From QALR01 sp045646925 (GTDB lineage: Bacteria > Bacillota > Clostridia > Oscillospirales > CAG-272): a stretch of DNA of 20,342 nt. The stretch spans positions 1 to 20,342 of the forward strand of contig JAZRLQ010000118.1 of the NCBI GenBank assembly GCA_045646925.1, given 5' to 3'. The first letter of the stretch is position 1. The number at the start of each line of letters is the position of its first letter. The notes below the pieces were generated by a model. It made no database searches. It had not been told where the DNA came from and saw only the letters and a program-made list of their open reading frames with translations. Both the position numbers and the translations under genes were made by a program. This document shows, piece after piece, positions 14,304 through 20,342 of this stretch.

Positions 14304-15398
14304 ATGGAAAAATTGATACACGCAAGAGAGACCATCAGCGCAATTGACAAAGAAATTGCGGCTCTCTTTGAAAAAAGAATGAACGCCGTCAGACTCGTTT
14401 CCGAATACAAGATTGAGCACGGTCTTCCGATTTATGACGCCGCGCGCGAGGACGCATTGATTCAAAAAAATACCTCGCTCATCGAGGATGAAGAGATTCG
14501 TCCCTACTACGTGGACTTTCTCCGAAACACCATGCGCGTTTCCCGCAATTTTCAGGCAAATCTTTCCGAGGGTATGCGCGTTGCATTCTCCGGCGTTGAA
14601 GGCGCGTTTGCCTCGATCGCCGCAGGCAAGATCTTCAATCGTTGCGTTCGCGTGCCGTATGCAGATTTCAGAAGCGCATACAACGCGGTCGTCGAAGGTG
14701 ATTGCGATTGCGCCGTTCTTCCCATCGAAAACAGTACGGCGGGCGAGGTCGGACAGGTCATGGACATGATGTTCTCCGGTCCTCTCTGTGTCAGTGGTAT
14801 CTATGATCTTTCCATCATCCACAATCTCATGGCAGTTCCCGGAACGAAGCTTTCCGATATCACAGAGGTCATCAGTCATCCGCAGGCGCTCTCTCAATGC
14901 GCCGCGTATATCCGTGAGCATGGCTTTTCTTCCAAGGAATTTGAAAATACCGCTCGCGCCGCAAAGTTTGTCGCCGAGCAAAATTCTCCTCATCTTGCGG
15001 CGATCGCAAGTGACGAGACTGCAAAATTTTACGGTTTGGAGATCCTCGAAAAAGGCATCAACGAAAGAAACGTCAACACGACGCGTTTTGCTGTGCTGAC
15101 CAGATCCGTCTTCACCGATAATTCCAAAGACGGCAAGCACTCCATTCTCATGTTCACCGTTCGAAACGAAGCCGGCGCATTGGCGCAAGCCATCAGCATC
15201 ATCGGTAGCTACGGCTACAATATGCGATGTCTGAGAAGCCGTCCAATGAAGGAACTTTTGTGGCAATATTATTTCTACGCAGAAGCGGAAGGCGATCTGA
15301 ACAGTCCCGAGGGACGTCAGATGATGAAGGAGATCGAGCCTTACTGCGACAGACTGCGTATGCTCGGAAGCTTCCGTTATCCTGCGGAGCTGAAATAA
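14304..15398 (+). CDS. pheA: Bifunctional chorismate mutase / prephenate dehydratase (P-protein)
   Basis: A 364-residue P-protein with three parts. An AroQ-class chorismate mutase (about 1-88) opens with ISAIDKEIAALFEKRM and carries R, K and E residues on its long helices. A prephenate dehydratase (about 93-270) begins VAFSGVEGAFA, contains PIENSTAGEV and ends with the catalytic T260-R-F motif (NTTRFAVL). A C-terminal ACT domain (about 281-362) has EAGALAQA and RSRP (311-314) in place of the usual GALV and ESRP. Together they turn chorismate into prephenate and then phenylpyruvate. The ACT domain is normally the phenylalanine feedback site; the substitution of Arg for Glu in ESRP could alter this. 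It lies 14 nt after the aminotransferase gene. Confidence 0.95.
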   Translation: MEKLIHARETISAIDKEIAALFEKRMNAVRLVSEYKIEHGLPIYDAAREDALIQKNTSLIEDEEIRPYYVDFLRNTMRVSRNFQANLSEGMRVAFSGVEGAFASIAAGKIFNRCVRVPYADFRSAYNAVVEGDCDCAVLPIENSTAGEVGQVMDMMFSGPLCVSGIYDLSIIHNLMAVPGTKLSDITEVISHPQALSQCAAYIREHGFSSKEFENTARAAKFVAEQNSPHLAAIASDETAKFYGLEILEKGINERNVNTTRFAVLTRSVFTDNSKDGKHSILMFTVRNEAGALAQAISIIGSYGYNMRCLRSRPMKELLWQYYFYAEAEGDLNSPEGRQMMKEIEPYCDRLRMLGSFRYPAELK

Positions 15399-15426
15399 TT
15401 TCACTCCCGATCACTTTATAAAAAAC

Positions 15427-15439
15427 TGTTAAAATAACA
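15427..15439 (+). promoter_or_regulatory. Possible internal extended -10 overlapping a small palindrome before aroB
   Basis: In the 61-nt gap between pheA and aroB, TGTTAAAAT forms an extended -10 without a recognisable -35. The same bases form the inverted repeat TGTTA-AAA-TAACA, whose GTTA/TAAC arms recall those of the +1 palindrome at 12994-13016. This is weak evidence, offered as a candidate internal start and site. Confidence 0.3.
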
Positions 15440-15459
15440 AACAGAAAGGCAATCTTAAC

Positions 15460-16473
15460 ATGACCTTATCCATGAATCTCGGGGCAAACAGTTACGATAT
15501 CATCATTGAACACGGCGCACTCCAAAAGGCATCGGAATATCTGAATCTGAACCGCAAGGTATTGATCGTTACGGACGACGGCGTCCCCTCCGCATATGCG
15601 GACGCCGTTGCTTCGCAGTGCAAAGCGCCGACAAAGATCGTCGTGAAGCAGGGCGAAGACAGCAAGGGCTTCCCCACGTTCGAAATGCTTTGTAGCGCTA
15701 TGCTGAAAAACGGCTTTACGCGCACAGATGCAGTCGTTGCCGTCGGCGGCGGTGTTGTCGGAGATCTTTCCGGATTTGCGGCGGCATCCTATATGAGAGG
15801 CATTGATTTTTACAATATCCCGACTACGCTTCTCTCCGAGGTGGACTCCTCCATCGGAGGAAAGACCGCCATCAATCTTGGCGGTGTAAAAAACATCATC
15901 GGCGCCTTTCATCAGCCGAAGCGCGTACTGATCGATCCCGAGGTTCTGAAAACGCTCCCCAAAAGACAGATCGCCAACGGACTTGCCGAGGTCATCAAAA
16001 TGGCTGCGACCTTCGACGCAGATCTTTTCTCTCTTCTTGAAACTGAAGATATTGAAGCAAATCTCGATACCGTGATTGCAAGATCTCTTATGATCAAAAA
16101 GGCCGTCGTTGAATGCGATGAAAAGGAAACGGGACTTCGCCGCGTGCTGAATTTCGGCCACACCATCGGTCACGGCATTGAAAGCTACGAGGAGCTTCAC
16201 GGACTTTATCACGGCGAATGCGTTGCGCTCGGCATGATCCCCATGTGCAAGGGGGAGGTTCGCGAAAGAATCCTTTCCGTACTGAAAAAAGCAGGGCTTC
16301 CAACCGATCTGCATTTCGACGCAGACCGCGTTTTCGAAGCCGTTACACACGATAAAAAAGCCGACGGTGACAAGATCCACGTAATCTATGCGCCAACAAT
16401 CGGCTCTTACGAAATGAAAAAGGTAAGTCTGACGGAATTCCGCCAGACGATCAAGGAGGCGTTCGCTCAATGA
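15460..16473 (+). CDS. aroB: 3-dehydroquinate synthase
   Basis: A 337-residue NAD- and metal-dependent enzyme that closes DAHP into 3-dehydroquinate, the second step of the shikimate pathway. NAD-binding blocks are VGGGVVGDLSGF (about 96-107) and PTTLLSEVDSSIGGKTAIN (about 120-140). The metal ligands are E177 (GLAEVIKM), H234 (FGHTIGHGIE) and H251 (YHGECVALGM). Length is normal to slightly short for AroB. The ribosome binding site AAAGG lies about 10 nt before the ATG. It begins 61 nt after pheA, the widest gap in the operon, and its TGA overlaps the aroC ATG (ATGA). Confidence 0.96.
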   Translation: MTLSMNLGANSYDIIIEHGALQKASEYLNLNRKVLIVTDDGVPSAYADAVASQCKAPTKIVVKQGEDSKGFPTFEMLCSAMLKNGFTRTDAVVAVGGGVVGDLSGFAAASYMRGIDFYNIPTTLLSEVDSSIGGKTAINLGGVKNIIGAFHQPKRVLIDPEVLKTLPKRQIANGLAEVIKMAATFDADLFSLLETEDIEANLDTVIARSLMIKKAVVECDEKETGLRRVLNFGHTIGHGIESYEELHGLYHGECVALGMIPMCKGEVRERILSVLKKAGLPTDLHFDADRVFEAVTHDKKADGDKIHVIYAPTIGSYEMKKVSLTEFRQTIKEAFAQ

Positions 16474-17576
16474 AAAATACGTTTGGAGAAAGCGTTGCGG
16501 TCACGCTTTTCGGTGAAAGTCACGGAAGCTCCATCGGCGCGATCCTCGACGGACTTGCGCCGGGAATTGCCGTGGACGAAGCCTTCATCGCAAAGCAGAT
16601 GGAGCTGCGCCGTTCCGTATCCTCCCTTTCCACCGCGAGAAAAGAAGCTGACGAAGTGCAGATCTTAAGCGGCGTTATAAACGGCTTCACGACGGGAACG
16701 CCGATCGCTCTGATGATCAAAAACGGCGATACGCACAGCAAGGATTACGATAGTCTGAAAACCGTTGCCCGTCCCGGTCACGCAGACTATACGGCTTACT
16801 GCAAATATCACGGCTTCAACGACACGCGTGGCGGCGGACATTTCTCCGGCAGAATCACCGCGGGTCTCGTAGCCGCAGGCTCGATCGCCATCTCCGCACT
16901 CTCTTCGCTCGGCATTCATATCGGCACGCATATTGCCAAATGCGCCGGTATCAGCGACAGAGAATTCGAAAATTATGAAAACGACGTTTTCGCTCTTTCC
17001 GACATGCCGTTTGCCGTTTTGGATCCGGAAAAAGCAGAAATCATGAAAAAAGAAATCGGAAAAGCGAAATCTGCAGGCGACAGTGTTGGAGGCGTTCTCG
17101 AAACGGCAATCATCGGACTCCCCGCAGGCGTTGGCGAGCCTTGGTTTGATACGCTCGAAAGCGTTCTCGCGCACGGCATTTTCGCCATCCCCGCCGTCAA
17201 GGGTTTGGAATTTGGAAAGGGCTTTGCTCTCTCCGATATGAGAGGCAGCGAGGCAAACGATCCCTTCATCGCCGACGGCGACGTCATCACAACAAAAACC
17301 AACAATAACGGCGGTATTCTCGGCGGCATTTCCAGCGGTATGCCGATCGTTTTCCGTACGGCAATCAAGCCCACACCCTCAATCTATCAGGCGCAGAATA
17401 CCGTTGACTTCGTCAAGAAAGAAAACACAGAGCTTCTCATTCACGGCAGACACGACCCCGCCATCGTCCATCGCGCACGCGTGGTTGTCGACAGTATGAC
17501 GGCGCTCATCCTCTGTGATATGTTAGCACTCCGCTTCGGAACGGACTTTTTAAGAAACGGAGGACAAGCCAAATGA
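16470..17576 (+). CDS. aroC: Chorismate synthase
   Basis: A 368-residue enzyme using reduced FMN to eliminate phosphate from EPSP, giving chorismate, the last shikimate step. The three family signatures are present: FGESHGSSIG near the start (about 14-23), DTRGGGHFSGRITAGL in the middle (about 112-127), and RHDPAIVHRARVVVDSMTAL at the C-terminal end (about 327-346). NNNGGILGGISSGMPI, another FMN and substrate block, lies at about 273-288. The ATG overlaps the aroB stop by 4 nt, and its own stop overlaps the aroE-aroK ATG the same way, so translation is probably coupled throughout. I see no oddities. Confidence 0.97.
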   Translation: MKNTFGESVAVTLFGESHGSSIGAILDGLAPGIAVDEAFIAKQMELRRSVSSLSTARKEADEVQILSGVINGFTTGTPIALMIKNGDTHSKDYDSLKTVARPGHADYTAYCKYHGFNDTRGGGHFSGRITAGLVAAGSIAISALSSLGIHIGTHIAKCAGISDREFENYENDVFALSDMPFAVLDPEKAEIMKKEIGKAKSAGDSVGGVLETAIIGLPAGVGEPWFDTLESVLAHGIFAIPAVKGLEFGKGFALSDMRGSEANDPFIADGDVITTKTNNNGGILGGISSGMPIVFRTAIKPTPSIYQAQNTVDFVKKENTELLIHGRHDPAIVHRARVVVDSMTALILCDMLALRFGTDFLRNGGQAK

Positions 17577-18832
17577 AATACGGCCTCATCGGCGAGCATT
17601 TGCCTCATAGCTTTTCCAAGGAAATTCACGCAAAGATCGCAGATTATATTTACGAGCTTCACGAGATCGAAAAAACAGAGCTTGACTCCTTCATGACGGA
17701 AAAGGATTTTATCGCCATCAACGTCACCATCCCCTATAAAAAAGACGTCATTCCTTATCTCTTCGAGATCGACGAAAACGCCAAAAGAATCGGAGCGGTC
17801 AACACGATCGTCAACCGTGATGGCAAACTGTTCGGATATAACACAGACTTTTTCGGCATGTGCGCCTTGATCAGAAAGATCGGTCTTGATTTCAAAGGCA
17901 AAAAGATCGCTGTTCTCGGAACGGGAGGCACCTCCAACACCGCCGTTGCCGTTTGCGAAGCGCTCGGCGCAAAGCAGACGATCGTGGTCGGCAGAAGCGC
18001 AAAAAACGGAGCGATCTCTTACGAAGATCTTTACCGCGAGCATGCAGACGTTGATTTTCTGATCAACACGACGCCTTGCGGTATGTACCCCTATCCCGAC
18101 GGAAACGAAAAAATCTCCGCGACGGCAGTTGACCTTTCCAAATTTCCCAACGTGAAGGGTGTTGTGGATGCAGTCTACAATCCGCTCCGTCCCAATTTCG
18201 TTATGGATGCAATGGAAAGAGGTCTCCCTGCGGAGGGCGGACTCTATATGCTTGTCGCACAAGCGGTCATCGCTGCCGAAAAATTCATGGGTAAACCGTT
18301 GGATCCCTCCATCACAGATCGTATCTTCCGTGAGATCCGCGCTTCCAAGGAAAACATCGTTCTCTCCGGTATGCCCGGAAGTGGAAAATCCACTGTCGGC
18401 AAATATCTCACAAAAGCTTTGAACCGAAAGTTTATCGATACCGACGAGGAGATCGTAAAACAGACGGGCAAAGAGATCACAGATATCTTCGCAGAGATCG
18501 GAAACGACGGGTTCCGTCAGATCGAAGCAGAGGTGATCGCTCGCGTTTCCTCTGAAAATCAAGGAGCGGTCATCGCGACGGGCGGCGGCGCGATCCTGCG
18601 CGACGACAACGTACGCGCGCTGAAACGAAACGGCAAGATCTATTTTCTGAATAGACCGATCGAAAACATCGTTCCGACTGCGGACAGACCGCTCGCGCTC
18701 GACAGAGCCGCGTTGGAAGCGCGTTTCCGTGAACGCTATTCGAGATATCTTTCCACCTGTGACATGGAGATCAAAACCGTCGAATCCCCTGTGCAAACGG
18801 CAAAAATGATAAGTGAGGACTTTTTTAAATGA
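17573..18832 (+). CDS. aroE-aroK: Fused shikimate dehydrogenase - shikimate kinase
   Basis: A 419-residue fusion. Residues 1-255 form shikimate dehydrogenase: substrate serines S13 and S15 (PHSFSKEIH), catalytic K56 (NVTIPYK) and D92 (GYNTDFFG), and a nucleotide loop GTGGTSNTA (116-124) in place of the commoner GAGGAARA. Residues 258-419 form shikimate kinase: Walker A GMPGSGKST (266-274), FIDTDEEI, GFRQIE, ATGGGAILR, the lid TADRPLA and ERYSRYLS. All expected active-site groups of both enzymes are present, so one protein should reduce 3-dehydroshikimate and phosphorylate the shikimate. The linker is only a few residues and no internal start with a ribosome binding site is evident. There are ATGA overlaps with aroC before and aroQ after. 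Confidence 0.95.
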   Translation: MKYGLIGEHLPHSFSKEIHAKIADYIYELHEIEKTELDSFMTEKDFIAINVTIPYKKDVIPYLFEIDENAKRIGAVNTIVNRDGKLFGYNTDFFGMCALIRKIGLDFKGKKIAVLGTGGTSNTAVAVCEALGAKQTIVVGRSAKNGAISYEDLYREHADVDFLINTTPCGMYPYPDGNEKISATAVDLSKFPNVKGVVDAVYNPLRPNFVMDAMERGLPAEGGLYMLVAQAVIAAEKFMGKPLDPSITDRIFREIRASKENIVLSGMPGSGKSTVGKYLTKALNRKFIDTDEEIVKQTGKEITDIFAEIGNDGFRQIEAEVIARVSSENQGAVIATGGGAILRDDNVRALKRNGKIYFLNRPIENIVPTADRPLALDRAALEARFRERYSRYLSTCDMEIKTVESPVQTAKMISEDFFK

Positions 18833-19272
18833 AGATCATGATCATCAACGGTCCGAATCTGAATATGCTCGGCATTCGTGAGCCCAATCATTACGGAAAA
18901 GAAACTTATTCGGATCTTTTGAACAAAATACAGAAATATGCAGACGAAAAGGGCGTTTCCGTTGAATTTCGTCAATCCAATCACGAGGGTGATCTCGTAG
19001 ACTATATCCAATCGACTTACGGAAAATTCGACGGCATCGTCATCAATCCCGGCGCGTATACCCATACGAGCATTGCGATCCTCGACGCCGTCAAGGCTGT
19101 GGGCGTTCCGACCTGTGAGGTACATATTTCCGACGTCAACGCCAGAGAGGAATTCCGCCGTATCAGCTATATCCGCGCGGCTTGCGTTCTGACGGTTTCG
19201 GGTCACGGAACGAACGGATATCTCGAAGCGATGGATCATCTTATCAAACTTAAAGGAAATCAGAATATATGA
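18829..19272 (+). CDS. aroQ: 3-dehydroquinate dehydratase, type II
   Basis: A 147-residue type II dehydroquinase, usual length, which dehydrates 3-dehydroquinate to 3-dehydroshikimate and normally forms dodecamers. Visible are the opening INGPNLNMLGIREPNHYG, with N10, lid arginine R17 and catalytic Y22; NPGAYTHTS (N73, H79); EVHISDVNAREEFRR (H99, R110/R111); and a final SGHGTNGY. It is unrelated to the type I AroD enzymes, so the call is unambiguous. It overlaps the aroE-aroK stop and the aroA start by 4 nt each (ATGA). The pathway order of the genes is not followed, but all are in one coupled unit. Confidence 0.97.
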   Translation: MKIMIINGPNLNMLGIREPNHYGKETYSDLLNKIQKYADEKGVSVEFRQSNHEGDLVDYIQSTYGKFDGIVINPGAYTHTSIAILDAVKAVGVPTCEVHISDVNAREEFRRISYIRAACVLTVSGHGTNGYLEAMDHLIKLKGNQNI

Positions 19273-20327
19273 AAGTAATTTTTACCCCCTCGCGTTTGCA
19301 GGGCACGGTTTTGGCACCTCCCTCCAAAAGCATGGCGCATCGTATGCTGATCTGCGGCGGTCTCTCCGACGGTAAGAGCACGATTCGGGGAATCTCGGAA
19401 TCCGATGACGTTTCGGCAACGCTCCGATCGTTGACGGCGCTCGGCGTTACCTACAAAAAAGAAGGCGCGGTCGTGACTGTGCAAGGAACGGACGTCAGAG
19501 CAAGCGTGCCAAAAAGCGAGCTTTACTGTCACGAAAGCGGAAGCACGCTTCGTTTCCTTCTCCCTCTCTGTCTTTTGAGCGGGAACGAAGCGACTCTTTC
19601 CGGAACGGAAAAGCTCCTTTCCCGACCGCTCAGCGTATATGAAACGATCTGCAAGGAGCAGAACATCCAATATCTGCAGAAAAAAACGAGCGTTTCCGTC
19701 AAGGGTAAGCTTCGTGCCGGAGAATATAAGATCCCCGGAAATATCAGTAGTCAGTTCATCACGGGACTTCTTTTCACACTTCCCCTCTGCGACGGAGACA
19801 GCATTCTTCACATTCTCCCACCCATTGAAAGTCGTTCCTACCTCGATCTCACCATTGAAGCGCTCCGCGCGTTCGGCATAGAGATCGTATGGCAGGACGA
19901 TAGAAATATCTTTATCAAAGGCAATCAGACCTATCACGCGACTGATGTTTCGGTCGAAGGCGACTATTCTAACGCGGCATTCTTCGCGGCGCTCTCTTTG
20001 TTTGGATATGACGTTTCCGTTACGGGACTTTCTGAGCAGAGTCATCAGGGAGATAAGGCTTATATCAAATTCTTCGAAATGCTTGCAAAGGGCACGCCAA
20101 CCGTTCATATCGGAGACTGCCCCGACCTCGGTCCCATTCTCATGGCGGTAGCCGCGGCGAAACACGGCGCTGTCTTCACGGGAACAAAGCGACTCAAGAT
20201 CAAGGAAAGCGACAGAGGTGCGGCAATGGCGGCGGAGCTTGCCAAATTCGGCGTTTCCGTTACCGTTCACGAGGACTCCATCGTCGTTTATCCCATCAGC
20301 TTCCATGCACCCAAGGAAGTTTTGTAA
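19269..20327 (+). CDS. aroA: EPSP synthase (3-phosphoshikimate 1-carboxyvinyltransferase), C-terminally truncated frame
   Basis: A 352-residue frame for the enzyme joining shikimate-3-phosphate and PEP. Present are PPSKSMAHR (K20, S21, R25), the PEP-loop block HESGSTLRFL in the clostridial style, SSQFITG (S160-Q162), PDLGPILM with catalytic D286, and RLKIKESDR with E313 and R316. Typical AroA proteins have about 400-430 residues. Here a TAA at 20325 ends the protein at HAPKEVL, just before the expected GHNDHR segment that supplies a PEP-binding arginine, and before the conserved C-terminal lysine. As read the protein should be inactive. The 15 nt left in the window read S-R-I-V-A in the same frame, close to the usual H-R-I-V-M-A, so a local deletion or sequence error is plausible. 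Linked to aroQ by ATGA. Confidence 0.9.
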   Translation: MKVIFTPSRLQGTVLAPPSKSMAHRMLICGGLSDGKSTIRGISESDDVSATLRSLTALGVTYKKEGAVVTVQGTDVRASVPKSELYCHESGSTLRFLLPLCLLSGNEATLSGTEKLLSRPLSVYETICKEQNIQYLQKKTSVSVKGKLRAGEYKIPGNISSQFITGLLFTLPLCDGDSILHILPPIESRSYLDLTIEALRAFGIEIVWQDDRNIFIKGNQTYHATDVSVEGDYSNAAFFAALSLFGYDVSVTGLSEQSHQGDKAYIKFFEMLAKGTPTVHIGDCPDLGPILMAVAAAKHGAVFTGTKRLKIKESDRGAAMAAELAKFGVSVTVHEDSIVVYPISFHAPKEVL

Positions 20328-20342
20328 AGTCGGATCGTAGCC

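Noticed and set aside
17441..18796. Long minus-strand open frame (451 codons) opposite aroC and aroE-aroK.
   Set aside because: It is a shadow of two well-conserved genes, with low-complexity-like translation and no recognisable motifs or ribosome binding site.

Overview
The window (about 20.3 kb, moderate GC) looks like a chromosomal segment of a low-to-mid-GC Firmicute, most likely an uncultured, gut-type Clostridia. This is inferred from strong AGGAGG-type ribosome binding sites, sigma-A-type promoters with 17-bp spacers, a YfcC transporter, a TopB-type topoisomerase with a clostridial-style zinc motif, and a clostridial-style EPSP synthase. I recognise no phage, transposon, CRISPR or RNA gene. 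No stretch longer than about 275 bp lacks a gene.

Layout. (1) 1-1232, minus strand: a small operon encoding a two-TM protein of unknown function, a RimJ/RimL-like acetyltransferase and a P-loop kinase cut by the window edge. (2) 1407-4087, plus strand: an M6-like metallopeptidase with no visible secretion signal, then a lipoprotein made of two tandem cyclophilin domains. Regions 1 and 2 diverge from back-to-back promoters, both with extended -10 elements. (3) 4135-11664, minus strand: a five-gene run (MATE exporter, SGNH/CE2-like lipoprotein esterase, type IA topoisomerase starting at TTG, M20 peptidase, YfcC carrier) with gaps of 1 to about 41 nt. It begins at a good promoter and ends at a bidirectional terminator shared with region 2. 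(4) 11844-12817, minus strand: a TetR-type regulator followed by a GNAT acetyltransferase. (5) 13093 to the right edge, plus strand: an aromatic amino acid operon in the order PLP aminotransferase, pheA, aroB, aroC, aroE-aroK fusion, aroQ, aroA.

Region 5 is the most coherent biology. Together its enzymes run from DAHP to chorismate, then through prephenate to phenylpyruvate, with an aminotransferase able in principle to finish phenylalanine. DAHP synthase and prephenate dehydrogenase are not in the window. Shikimate dehydrogenase and shikimate kinase are one polypeptide, and every junction from aroB to aroA is a 4-nt ATGA overlap. The operon starts from a perfect TTGACA-17-TATAAT promoter whose predicted first transcribed bases form a perfect 10-bp-arm palindrome. 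That palindrome could be an operator, possibly for the divergent TetR gene, or a 5' mRNA hairpin. The aroA frame stops about 70 residues early, just where the PEP-binding segment should begin. This is either a true lesion or a sequence-end artefact.

No clearly new defence or mobile system is visible. The best leads are the +1 palindrome, the AroE-AroK fusion in a fully coupled operon, the interrupted aroA, the tandem cyclophilin lipoprotein and the leaderless M6 peptidase.
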